DNA of 64,000 bases, from the NCBI GenBank assembly GCA_002336915.1, contig DDET01000068.1:29219-93218 (forward strand), in the 5' to 3' direction. The translations under genes and the position numbers were made by a program. Under the pieces are notes generated by a model. That model had not been told where the DNA came from. It saw nothing but the letters and a program-made list of their open reading frames with translations, and did no database searches. Source of the stretch: Bacteroidetes bacterium UBA1947. GTDB lineage: Bacteria; Bacteroidota; Bacteroidia; Chitinophagales; Chitinophagaceae. Shown one piece after another: positions 25,931 through 34,658 of this stretch. How positions within the stretch are numbered: position 1 is the first letter of the stretch; the number at the start of each line of letters is the position of its first letter.

Positions 25931-26996
25931 TCATCGCAGATATTAATATCTCCACCTGTTCCACAGTGACCGCATTATACAATGACACCCTGAACCCACC
26001 TACAAAACGATGCCCCTTGATGCCAACAATATTATGCTTTTCACAAAAACGCACAAATGTCTTTTCCTGCCCTTCGTTGTTTCCCCTGAAGCATACATTC
26101 ATCATGCTTCTTTCTTCTTTATTATCAACAACCGGGTTGAACAGGCTATTCCGCTCTATTTCTTCGTAAAGGAGTTTCGCCTTTTTCTTATTCTCATGTT
26201 CTATTGCCTCTATCCCTTTTGCTTTTGTCCAGCGCAGGGTGAGTAACGAGGTATAGATAGCAAAAACGGGCGAGGTATTGAGCACTGAATGGTTTGCTAT
26301 TTGCGCTTTAAAACTAAGCATGGGTGGCAGGTCTCTTACTATACGCTCTTGCATATCCTTGCGTATTACCACGAGTGTGACACCTGCAGGGCCTATATTT
26401 TTTTGCGCGGCAGCATAGAAAAGAGTACAATTGCTATACTCCATTTTCTTGCTGAAAATATCGCTGCTCATATCGGCTATCAGCGGCACATTGCATCTGG
26501 GCACATCGCGCCATTGTGTTCCGTAGATAGTATTGTTGGTAGTGTAGTGCAGGTAGGCAAGATCCTTTGATATCTTATCGGGCCAGTCGGGCAGGCATTT
26601 GTAGTTACTGTCCCGCGATGTGCTGATGATATCTGTTCCTCCGTAGTGCATGGCATATTCAGCCGCTTCGGCAGCCCAGTGCCCGCTGTCTATATAGCCC
26701 GCAGTATCATTTTCGCCCAGGAAGTTCATGGGTATCATGGCAAACTGCAGCCTGCCGCCGCCATGCAGCCAAAGCACCTCGTAATCATCACCAAGCCCGC
26801 ACAGCTCCTTTACAATGCCCTTGCTTTCTTCCAGTATAGCATCAAACTCTTTGCCCCGGTGGGGAATTTCAAGTATCGATAAGCCTGTATTATTGTAATC
26901 AAGCACCGCCGCCGATGCCTGTTGAAAAACTTCCTGTGGCAATGCGGCAGGGCCGCCGCCAAAATTTATCTTATGCTCCCCAATGTGGTTTGTCAT
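25905..26996 (-). CDS. serC: Phosphoserine aminotransferase SerC
   Basis: 363 residues. PLP enzyme making 3-phosphoserine in serine synthesis (and acting in PLP synthesis). Class V aminotransferase pattern: NFGGGPAALPQEVFQQASAA, WLHGGGRLQFAMIP, and the PLP-binding K199 in AAAQKNIGPAG; IADMSSDIFS carries the ring-contacting Asp. The very C-terminus, HFERSEA, is encoded by a dispersed repeat and replaces the usual family ending. The ATG lies 26 bases inside the upstream DUF502 gene, so the two are probably coupled. No serA in the window. Confidence 0.95.
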   Translation of the reverse strand: MTNHIGEHKINFGGGPAALPQEVFQQASAAVLDYNNTGLSILEIPHRGKEFDAILEESKGIVKELCGLGDDYEVLWLHGGGRLQFAMIPMNFLGENDTAGYIDSGHWAAEAAEYAMHYGGTDIISTSRDSNYKCLPDWPDKISKDLAYLHYTTNNTIYGTQWRDVPRCNVPLIADMSSDIFSKKMEYSNCTLFYAAAQKNIGPAGVTLVVIRKDMQERIVRDLPPMLSFKAQIANHSVLNTSPVFAIYTSLLTLRWTKAKGIEAIEHENKKKAKLLYEEIERNSLFNPVVDNKEERSMMNVCFRGNNEGQEKTFVRFCEKHNIVGIKGHRFVGGFRVSLYNAVTVEQVEILISAMRHFERSEA

Positions 26997-27570
26997 GTTG
27001 TCTTTCTTCTTCCGAGCTGGTAATACCGCCGCTTACTGCAAACTTCATTGCTTCTGCTGCATTCATTTTGGTTATCGGTTTTACGTACTTTTCTTCTACC
27101 ACTATCACCCAGCCCGATATCGCGTAGGCATGTGGCATATAAACAGCTACCTTACCCATCATACCAAGCGTCGCCATATCCTTTTGGGTCATAAAGCCTA
27201 TTCGCCAAATTTCGGGGTGTAGGTTCACGCATACATATACCGGCCTGTTAAAACGCTTTTTATCTCCTACAAAAGAATCCAGCACATCTTTTATGGAAGA
27301 GTAAATGTATTTGATGCCGGGTATACGCTCCAGCAGGTAGTCAAAACCGTCAAAAAGCAGGCGGCCTACAAAAAAACGGGTGCCCAGGTAACCTATCACT
27401 GTTACTACTACGATGATAATAACAAAACCCAAACCCCTTGGGACAAACGGTACCAGGTTATCTACACTGCTGAAAACAGTATATATAACATAAGCAGTTA
27501 TGGCAATGGGGCTAAGGATGAGTAAGCCCTGTAAAAATGATCTTAGTAGTAAAGCGGCGAAACGTCGCAT
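26971..27570 (-). CDS. DUF502 membrane protein
   Basis: 199 residues. Two transmembrane helices near the start, LLRSFLQGLLILSPIAITAY and GFVIIIVVVTVIGYLGTRFF, followed by a soluble domain with IPGIKYIYSSIKDVLDSFVG and PHAYAISGWVIVV, the DUF502 pattern. Function unknown; some relatives are implicated in membrane stress. Its end overlaps the serC start by 26 bases on the same strand, so both are likely in one operon. Confidence 0.88.
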   Translation of the reverse strand: MRRFAALLLRSFLQGLLILSPIAITAYVIYTVFSSVDNLVPFVPRGLGFVIIIVVVTVIGYLGTRFFVGRLLFDGFDYLLERIPGIKYIYSSIKDVLDSFVGDKKRFNRPVYVCVNLHPEIWRIGFMTQKDMATLGMMGKVAVYMPHAYAISGWVIVVEEKYVKPITKMNAAEAMKFAVSGGITSSEEERQHDKPHWGA

Positions 27571-27626
27571 TGGTTATGGTATATTGAAGGCAAAGGTACA
27601 AGAATAGTACATTCACATTATAGGAT

Positions 27627-29363
27627 TTATCTTATTGCTTTAATTTTTTCAAATATAGTAAGGCTCATTCCGCCCAGCTCAGCCCTTAATCCCGCATTAC
27701 CCTTGATATACAATTTCAAGCGCGGGGCATAAAAGTATTCCGGCACCTTTACGTAAAAGACGTAAGGGTTCATCTGTCCCTCGGGACTTATGGCATTGAA
27801 CAGTCTTATGTGATTATGTTTTACAGAATCGCCCTGTAGCAGCTCTGCCTCCAGGTAGCTCCCCCATATACCGGTGTGTACCTTTATGTCGCATGCTATC
27901 TTTATCCACTTCTCGCCCAGGTCCCTGTTGTTATTCGCAAGCTGCGTATCCACTATGGTCCATTGCTCAGACTGTGCATCCTTTTGCAGGCTTTTACTGC
28001 CCAGGGTGATGACGGGGCCTTTCTTATACTTATCCTCACCGCACAGCATTTCATCCGTGTCCAACAGGCTCATATCGAGGGGCTTGGGCTGAGCATTTAA
28101 ATAAATGCGGCCATAATACCGCCTGTTCATATCATCATAATGCAGCACACCGCTATTATATTGGTTTAGCTGAAAGAGATTCACAGCGATGAGATACATG
28201 CCGGCTGCATAAAACGCCCAACGCCACTTCTTCAGGTTTACCCTGTCTACAAAAGCGGCCAGCGGCAGCGCAAATACGGGGTAGCTCTCTACCAGCGCCC
28301 TTGTGGAATAACTCGCGGCATACCGCCATTCATGCCAGGATATGATGATATAGATATTCAGAAGGCAAAACCAAAGCACCGCTTTGCGGAACGGAAACCT
28401 TTTGACAAAAAATAATCCGGCCACGAAAAAGATGGTTACAGGTGTATAGATGAACCAGCCCTTTTCCCAACCAAATAACACTCTTAGGTGAGGCAATAAA
28501 AAATCCCAACGGCTACCCACATCATACACAAAGGAACCCGAAGCTACTTTCCAGTAAATAAGTTGAGGCAGCACCGCTATAAAGCCAAACAAAACTGTCA
28601 GTGATATGTGCCCCTTGTGATGCTTTACTTGTTGCCACTTTTCCTTTGCAGCTTCTTTGGTATGCGTGTTCCATAACAAAGGCACCAGGAACATAATGGC
28701 CTCCGTTGGGCGGCAAATAGCAGCCAGCCCGCTTATGAACCCTATCAATATGGCCCAAATGGCCCTTGGTTGTTCATGCCACCTGGCCGTCGCGTACAAT
28801 ATGGCGGCGTACAAAAAGAAGATATATCCATGGCTCATGCCACTGTCCACGGCTGCATATTGGATAAAGTTCGTGGCAAGACATAATAGCAATAGCGTAA
28901 TTGCCGTCGTCCCCTCATCGAAATACCGCAATAATACACTGCGAAGCAAAAAGATGGCCAGGATGCAATAGAACAGTGTGCCGATCGCGATGGCGTATTG
29001 AAATGGTGCAGAGAAACCATCGTCAGGATAGTCCAGGCTTCTTGCCGCCATTCTTGCCGCCAGGAAAAAGGGGCTTTCCATAATAGCCACCCCTCCCAGG
29101 TATTTCATTACATAGTTCCCGTTCGCCTCTCTGCTCGCAGGGTAGTTAGCCCCTTGCAGTATGCCATACTTGCTATCTGCCGCGGGTAGCCATCTCAGCT
29201 CCGTAACGTCCTTGTAGATAAATCCAGCCGGGAGGTACAAATAATAGCCCAGGGCATCCCAGGTGGTCACCTTTAGCTTTTGCCCCTTTATGTTCATTGC
29301 CCTATACTGTAATAACACGGTGCTTATAAGGCAACAGGCTATCAAAGTATACAATTTCTTCAT
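27627..29363 (-). CDS. GT-C-like integral membrane protein
   Basis: 578 residues. A first helix MKKLYTLIACCLISTVLLQY, then an extracytoplasmic loop with WDALGYYLYLPAGFIYKD, where an acidic residue follows helix one as in GT-C (dolichol/polyprenyl-sugar) glycosyltransferases; 9-11 further helices follow up to about residue 410 (including YIFFLYAAILYATARWHEQP and WAILIGFISGLAAICRPTEA), then a soluble beta-rich domain of about 160 residues. It probably modifies a cell-surface glycan or lipid; assignment to a particular GT family is uncertain. Divergent from the acyloxyacyl hydrolase gene. Confidence 0.7.
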   Translation of the reverse strand: MKKLYTLIACCLISTVLLQYRAMNIKGQKLKVTTWDALGYYLYLPAGFIYKDVTELRWLPAADSKYGILQGANYPASREANGNYVMKYLGGVAIMESPFFLAARMAARSLDYPDDGFSAPFQYAIAIGTLFYCILAIFLLRSVLLRYFDEGTTAITLLLLCLATNFIQYAAVDSGMSHGYIFFLYAAILYATARWHEQPRAIWAILIGFISGLAAICRPTEAIMFLVPLLWNTHTKEAAKEKWQQVKHHKGHISLTVLFGFIAVLPQLIYWKVASGSFVYDVGSRWDFLLPHLRVLFGWEKGWFIYTPVTIFFVAGLFFVKRFPFRKAVLWFCLLNIYIIISWHEWRYAASYSTRALVESYPVFALPLAAFVDRVNLKKWRWAFYAAGMYLIAVNLFQLNQYNSGVLHYDDMNRRYYGRIYLNAQPKPLDMSLLDTDEMLCGEDKYKKGPVITLGSKSLQKDAQSEQWTIVDTQLANNNRDLGEKWIKIACDIKVHTGIWGSYLEAELLQGDSVKHNHIRLFNAISPEGQMNPYVFYVKVPEYFYAPRLKLYIKGNAGLRAELGGMSLTIFEKIKAIR

Positions 29364-29464
29364 TTTTTATATGGTACTATCCTTTGAATGTAAAATAGGC
29401 AATTTTGCCCTTTAATACCTTGCCTTTTAAAGACTGCAGCCATTATATTTGCAATAGTCTGCCC

Positions 29465-30598
29465 ATGTCTGTCTACAGCAAAATATTTGTACTCATAACC
29501 GCATTTGTAATGCAGGGACGGCTGTGCGCAGCGCAAGATACTGCCTCCTGGGCAGGCTTCGGGATAGAGCTCAATCAGGTAGTCGGCAAGGTCTTTAAAC
29601 ACTCGCCCCATTTTATTGCACCGGTACCTCGCCTTTCCGTCGCTACCGATCTCAATTTCACCATGCATACATGCGGCCGAAAGGAGTGGCAGCAGCGCAG
29701 GAGCTACCCGGTATTAGGCATTGCGCTCACTTACACCAACTATGGCATAGATTCGATATTCGGGCGCTGTATAGGGGCCTACCCAAATATCCAGCTGCCC
29801 ATTGTTAGCGGTGCCAGCCTCGAGTGGACGGTACGTTTCGGCCTGGGCATCGGTTATGTATCAAGGCACTACACGATCGCACCGCAATGGGATACCCTCA
29901 ATAATGCCATCGGGAGCCACATTAATAACTTTACCATGCTCTCTTCCGATCTCAGGTATCATATTGATCGTCACTGGGATGTGCAAATGGGCGTCAACAT
30001 CACCCATATCTCAGATGGCTCTTTCCGCCAGCCCAATCTTGGGGTAAATATGTATGGCGGTCATTTAGGGGTGATTTATTACCCCGTCACCCGCACACCG
30101 GTCTGCATCAAGCATGATTTAAAACCTCTTAAGAATAGGTGGGAGATACAGGCACGCGTCGGCATGTCCTTCACCAGCTACAAACCGGCGGGAGGGCCAT
30201 TATATCCTGTTTATATGCCTTCCTTGTTTGTAAGTAAGCGCTACGCGGGTAAGAATAAAGCCTTTGCCGGGGTCGACTATTCTTATCACAGTGCCATATA
30301 CGCTTTCCAGAAAAACAACGAGATCAACCCCGGCAAGGAAGCTGCTAACTCATGGAAAAGCTCGGTATTTGTGGGCAACGAGTTTTTAATGGGCCGCACA
30401 GGCCTGGTGCTCCAGGTAGGCGTTTATACTAAGCAAGCTGCGCTCAAACTTGACAAATACTACGAAAAGCTGGGCTATAACTACTATATCATACAGCACG
30501 AAAAAGGCCCGCTTAAAGAGCTTAGCCTTTATGCAATGCTCAAAACGCATAAGATCGTTGCAGAGCTCATCGAGTTCGGTTTCTCTGCCGGCCTGTAA
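29465..30598 (+). CDS. Acyloxyacyl hydrolase (PagL-like), intact copy
   Basis: 377 residues from the ATG at 29465, with signal peptide MSVYSKIFVLITAFVMQGRL cut before QDTASW. PagL-type barrels remove a 3-O acyl chain from lipid A in the outer membrane. The His-x-Ser catalytic pair is in NITHISDGSFRQPNLGVN; beta-strand pattern follows (FGLGIGYVSRHYTI, VGMSFTSYKPAGGPLYPVYM). Much longer than enterobacterial PagL, as usual in Bacteroidota. A second, broken copy follows directly. Confidence 0.8.
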   Translation: MSVYSKIFVLITAFVMQGRLCAAQDTASWAGFGIELNQVVGKVFKHSPHFIAPVPRLSVATDLNFTMHTCGRKEWQQRRSYPVLGIALTYTNYGIDSIFGRCIGAYPNIQLPIVSGASLEWTVRFGLGIGYVSRHYTIAPQWDTLNNAIGSHINNFTMLSSDLRYHIDRHWDVQMGVNITHISDGSFRQPNLGVNMYGGHLGVIYYPVTRTPVCIKHDLKPLKNRWEIQARVGMSFTSYKPAGGPLYPVYMPSLFVSKRYAGKNKAFAGVDYSYHSAIYAFQKNNEINPGKEAANSWKSSVFVGNEFLMGRTGLVLQVGVYTKQAALKLDKYYEKLGYNYYIIQHEKGPLKELSLYAMLKTHKIVAELIEFGFSAGL

Positions 30599-30643
30599 AA
30601 ATGACCTTCATTTAATTATCTTGTTCTCTACACATAGCCTCTT

Positions 30644-31768
30644 GTGAAACTTAGGAGAATCATTTTCGCATTTTTATTTTCTGTGCTTTGCTATCAAAGT
30701 TCCGCACAGTCAAACCACGATAGGGCGGGCTATGGCATCGAAGTAAATTTTTGCGCCGGCAAAGTAATTCCCAACAATATTGTCTTCCCTCCCCTGCCCG
30801 CTCTTTCCACCGCGCTCGATATTGCTTTTGTACAGCAAACCTCCGGCAAAAGGGACTGGCAGCAAAGGCGCCGCTACCCGCTTTTAGGTCTTGGGCCTGA
30901 TCTATGGTAACTACGGCATCAATAAGATCTACGGCCAAAGTGTTGGCCTGTACCCTTTCATCAAATACCCCTGGCGCGTGGCAATAAATTCGAGTGGACC
31001 TGCAAGGCCGGCCTGGGCGTAGGCTACCTTTCAAAACACGCCAGCCGGCTACCCGACTGGGACACCATTAATAACATCAGCAGTGCACATTTTAATAATT
31101 GTACCGTGCTGGCTACCGACCTTGGTTATCACCTGAACGACCATTGGGACTTACAGGCTGGCATTAACCTGAGTCATATATCCAATGGTGAGTTCCGCTA
31201 CCCAAACCTCGGCGTCAATTTGGGTACCGGGCATATCGGCTTCAGGTACTTTCCTTTTACTTCTAAACCAAAATACAAAACAGGCGACCTGCCAAAGCTA
31301 AGCAACCGCTGGCTGCTGCAGGCGCGCATGAGCATTGGCTTCAAAAGTATGGCCGCGTTAAACGGCCCCTTGTATCCTGTGTATATGCCCTCCCTTTACG
31401 TAAGCAAGCGCTACGCCAGCCCCAATAAGATTTTCGCCGGTATTGATTATTCTTTCTACAACAATGTCTACGCCTTCCTTAAGAACAACGAGATATTTCC
31501 CGGGCAGGAAAAAGAACATTCATGGGAGGCATCGGTATTTGCAGGTAATGAATTTCTTTTTGGCCGCTTCGGCATACTCATTCAGTTAAGCATCCCCTTC
31601 CACCATACTTCTTTGCGGCAGGATAAATACTACCAGAAGCTGGGCTACAATTTCTACATCATACAACACGAAAAAGGCCTCCTTAAAGAATTATGTGCCA
31701 CTGCGCTCATCAAGGCCAACAAGTTCCAGGCCGATGTGTTGGAGTTTGGCCTGGGACTAAGTCTCTAA
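30644..31768 (+). pseudogene. Acyloxyacyl hydrolase (PagL-like), second copy with two frameshifts
   Basis: Begins at GTG 30644 with signal peptide MKLRRIIFAFLFSVLCYQSS. Aligned by eye with the copy at 29465, the reading frame is broken twice: one extra G in GGG at 30893-30895, and one C too few in CCCC at 30968-30971. Between them the second frame gives LIYGNYGINKIYGQSVGLYP, and after the second shift GNKFEWTCKAGLGVGYLSKH, both matching the paralogue. The downstream part keeps the catalytic SHISNGEFRYPNLGVN. The two shifts cancel, so 73 bases of wrong frame separate good sequence; both are in homopolymers and may be sequencing errors. Confidence 0.75.
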
Positions 31769-31772
31769 TACT

Positions 31773-31802
31773 TATAAAGCCACTCGCTTGAGTGGCTTTA
31801 TA
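31773..31802. terminator. Bidirectional terminator hairpin
   Basis: TATAAAGCCACTC pairs perfectly with GAGTGGCTTTATA around GCTT. It lies between the convergent acyloxyacyl hydrolase copy and the membrane-protein gene. Confidence 0.75.
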
Positions 31803-31822
31803 CAGCTATATTATTCAGGTCC

Positions 31823-33004
31823 CTATTTCTCTTCTATCATATTTTCAGGATCATCGGCCACTTCCAGTTCGTTCGATACATTCACCGTTGTCACCGGCGA
31901 CGCTACTGTCTGCGGCATAGTCTCTGCCTTTTCTTCCCTTGCTGTAGGTACCTTGGCACCTGCTCCGCGCACCTTCATCAGTTTGTTCAGCATATCGAAC
32001 CAAAATGGGGCACCAAGCGAAATAGCGAAGGCTGTGATCATCCAGCCCAGGAATCTCATCCATTTGGATGCAGTGGTTTTATAAATGAGCTCACTTCCCT
32101 CCCAGCCTATGGCCAGTTGTTTGTTCCTGGTGTTTATATCTTCCTGCAGCAGTTTGTTCGCCTGTGCCAGCAGGTCCGACGTCCGCTCCTGGAATTCTAC
32201 AGCCCCGGGGCTTAAGCTTGCCCGCGTTATTGAATCCTCTTTTTGCAGCTTGTCCTTCAGGTCGGTATTCTTGCGCAGGTACGAGCTAGCCGCATTTACC
32301 ACCTGTTCCCTCAGCTTCGGGTCGCGCGATAGGTTCCTGGCAATTTGTATGGTATCTACATTAAAGACCGCCGCCAGGCTGATGCCGATAAAAAAGAGTA
32401 TCAGCTGTATATACTTTTTATACCAGCCTGTCGCCCGCTCCATAGTATCGTCAAACCATCGCTCTACTTTCTCCCTGAATTTTTCCACATCGCCGCTTGC
32501 ATCTACCCAAAGCGAGCGCAGGTATGCCTTTGTTTCCAAATTAAGTTTTATTACATCGCCCTTCACTATATCCGTTATTTCACCTCTGGTCACAGCAGCA
32601 CCAAATTTCTCCGGCGTTGCCGCCATGTCCGTTCCCCTGAACATGTCTACTATTACCTTCGAGAAGTTGGACGAGTTGATATAGGCAGGCTTGTTGTAGA
32701 AATTATCCTCGCCCAGGTATTTTATTAGGGGGTGATTGTAAAATGTTTTCACAACCCTCATATCTTGCTTTGCCAGGTTGCGGCGAAAGAGTAATGCATG
32801 CCAGCCTACAAACCTGTCCTTGATCGGGTGGCCTGTGGTCGACTTGCCATCTTCCATCATACGGATGATCGCCTTTTCAAGCACTTTGGCTCGCAGGCTC
32901 AGTTGCGTGGATATTATCTCCTGCAGTATCGTTGCAAACAGCGAGTAAAGCAGGTAAATAAATACCAGGCCTATTATAATGTCCAGTATTATCGATCCCG
33001 TCAT
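31823..33004 (-). CDS. Three-helix membrane protein of unknown function
   Basis: 393 residues. Helix 1 at residues 4-27 (SIILDIIIGLVFIYLLYSLF), then a soluble region of about 165 residues; a conserved-looking segment RWFDDTMERATGWYKKYIQL leads into helix 2 (197-218), ending AAVFNVDTIQIA; a likely coiled helical stretch 225-300; helix 3 at 315-338; a low-complexity acidic C-terminal tail. The first helix reading straight into RAKVLEKAI suggests the N-terminus is outside. It is the last gene of a coupled three-gene unit. I do not know a function. Confidence 0.6.
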   Translation of the reverse strand: MTGSIILDIIIGLVFIYLLYSLFATILQEIISTQLSLRAKVLEKAIIRMMEDGKSTTGHPIKDRFVGWHALLFRRNLAKQDMRVVKTFYNHPLIKYLGEDNFYNKPAYINSSNFSKVIVDMFRGTDMAATPEKFGAAVTRGEITDIVKGDVIKLNLETKAYLRSLWVDASGDVEKFREKVERWFDDTMERATGWYKKYIQLILFFIGISLAAVFNVDTIQIARNLSRDPKLREQVVNAASSYLRKNTDLKDKLQKEDSITRASLSPGAVEFQERTSDLLAQANKLLQEDINTRNKQLAIGWEGSELIYKTTASKWMRFLGWMITAFAISLGAPFWFDMLNKLMKVRGAGAKVPTAREEKAETMPQTVASPVTTVNVSNELEVADDPENMIEEK

Positions 33005-33022
33005 AGTTCTGCATTTTTATTT

Positions 33023-34168
33023 TTATGACTTAATAAAATTCTTGAACGCATCCAGGTTTACAGAAACATTTAAAAACCCAAGGAAATTTTGGTTCTTAAT
33101 ATCATACTTAAGTATCAGCGGTATCCATATTTGGTCTATAACTCTTACCCTTATCTCCGTATTAAATGAGAACATTTCTTTTTCCTCTCCCGGCAGTACA
33201 CCATTGAATATATTGCTATACTCAAGCGCCGGTTTTATTTCTATCAATGATTTTTTATGCCCCTTTGCGCGTAAGATCGCTATATCTGCTCCCCCGGTAA
33301 AATTTACTCCCAGCCGGTAGTCCGAACTTATTGTTCCCGTATCCTTAAAATACAAATTTCCACGCACATCTGCCTGCACATTTTTCCCCTTCAAATAAAC
33401 CATCTCAAGCTTTGCCTCGTCAAAACCATTTGTCCGGCTGGTTTTCCCGTTTACTGATACCGTTAGCAATCCCTTGTGGCTTATATCCTCCATTAGCGAA
33501 TCATAATCTTTTAAGATAGCGCCATGCAGCGCGCCAAGTTTAGTCAATTCGCCCTGCCCCTCGCGGGCCGCCATATCCTTGAACATTTGGGGAAAACCCT
33601 CTGTAGATCCTGTACTGGCAAAATCAGCAGTGCCCTTTGCCATTTCCCTTCGCAGTGAATCCTTCGTCTTTTTAGGCAGTATACTTATTTCAGCTTCAAA
33701 GTCATTACTTAGCTTGTGTATAAGCTCCTGGAATGTATTATTATTCTTTTCTATCGCCTGCCCCACAAAATTAGCCAATGCCTTATCCCTGTTATTGACT
33801 ATAGCATAAGTAACCTCAGCCGCGAAGCCCGCAAACTTGAAATCCTTCTTGAAATTCAGGGATACCCCGAATTGAAGGTTCCTTGCAAAACACTGTTTTA
33901 TGAAATTAGAATCGATGTTAAGCGTCGAGTCTCCCCTCAGCTTTATAGCAAATAAGGTGCTGTTGAAATCGAAAGCTTTATCGTCGCCCGTTAGGTCCCG
34001 TACCGCAAACTGGAAAAAATTGGTAAGCACATCCAACGCGTTACCACTCTTCATATCATTCACTCCTTTTATTAACGACTTGGCAACAGTGTCCTCTTGC
34101 GCATACCCCACGTTAAGCGAGGTAATGGCAACGATCATACATAGAAATACTTTTCTCATGCCTATCAT
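33023..34168 (-). CDS. Secreted protein of the three-gene unit
   Basis: 381 residues. Start ATG at 34168 shares a base with the stop of the upstream small gene; MRKVFLCMIVAITSLNVGYA, three residues later, is the signal peptide. The first 150 residues are helical, the C-terminal half beta-rich (TGTISSDYRLGVNFTGGADI, IKPALEYSNIFNGVLPG, VRVIDQIWIPLILKYDI), as in an outer-membrane barrel. The likely exported location and the inner-membrane partner next door suggest an envelope-spanning function. Family not recognised. Confidence 0.55.
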   Translation of the reverse strand: MIGMRKVFLCMIVAITSLNVGYAQEDTVAKSLIKGVNDMKSGNALDVLTNFFQFAVRDLTGDDKAFDFNSTLFAIKLRGDSTLNIDSNFIKQCFARNLQFGVSLNFKKDFKFAGFAAEVTYAIVNNRDKALANFVGQAIEKNNNTFQELIHKLSNDFEAEISILPKKTKDSLRREMAKGTADFASTGSTEGFPQMFKDMAAREGQGELTKLGALHGAILKDYDSLMEDISHKGLLTVSVNGKTSRTNGFDEAKLEMVYLKGKNVQADVRGNLYFKDTGTISSDYRLGVNFTGGADIAILRAKGHKKSLIEIKPALEYSNIFNGVLPGEEKEMFSFNTEIRVRVIDQIWIPLILKYDIKNQNFLGFLNVSVNLDAFKNFIKS

Positions 34169-34458
34169 TATACCGTAATGAAAAATATGAACTCGTACAT
34201 TTTAGTATTGCTGCTCTGCTGCCTTCCCGGTATCGGTTCCTCGTTCAGCGCCCCCTCTATTATTGCCGTTGTCGATCCGGTTGCCGGATTCAGTCCACCC
34301 ACCATTAGTTTATGTTCGCCCGGCTCCAGCTCAAATGTTTGACTGAACGATCCCGGCTGCTGGAATTTTTGATGTTGGCTGGCTCCGTCCAGGAAGATAG
34401 TTATCGGTACAGGTGCTTTCCCTCCCTGTACGTTTACTATTAATTTTATCTGTGCCAT
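34168..34458 (-). CDS. Small beta-sandwich protein of the three-gene unit
   Basis: 96 residues from ATG 34458. Sequence reads as strands: IKLIVNVQGGKAPVPITIFL, SFSQTFELEPGEHKLMVGGL, and a closing KMYEFIFFITV, suggesting a small carbohydrate-binding-like or immunoglobulin-like fold without a signal peptide. The stop overlaps the next start by one base (TAATG), a sign of translational coupling. The frame is open upstream to an ATG at 34629, but the extra 57 residues look non-coding. Divergent from lutB. Confidence 0.55.
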   Translation of the reverse strand: MAQIKLIVNVQGGKAPVPITIFLDGASQHQKFQQPGSFSQTFELEPGEHKLMVGGLNPATGSTTAIIEGALNEEPIPGRQQSSNTKMYEFIFFITV

Positions 34459-34658
34459 AACGATGTAATTGGTTGATATGTATGCCTTTCCACAAAGTTG
34501 AATTACACAAGAGTATAATATTTTTTTGATAAAGTATAGTGTAGTTGTACGGTATTTCTCTGCGATATAAAAATTGACGGTTTCCAAAACGTCAGTTCCG
34601 TCACCCGGGTTTCTGAATAACTTAGCCATTGTTTTGATTCCTTCTGGATGGGCTTATT

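Noticed and set aside
27900..27910. TTATCCACT as a DnaA box
   Set aside because: One mismatch and inside the coding sequence of the GT-C-like gene.
34459..34629. Upstream extension of the small three-gene-unit protein
   Set aside because: The 57 extra residues look like translated intergenic DNA and the ATG at 34458 starts a clean beta-sandwich sequence.
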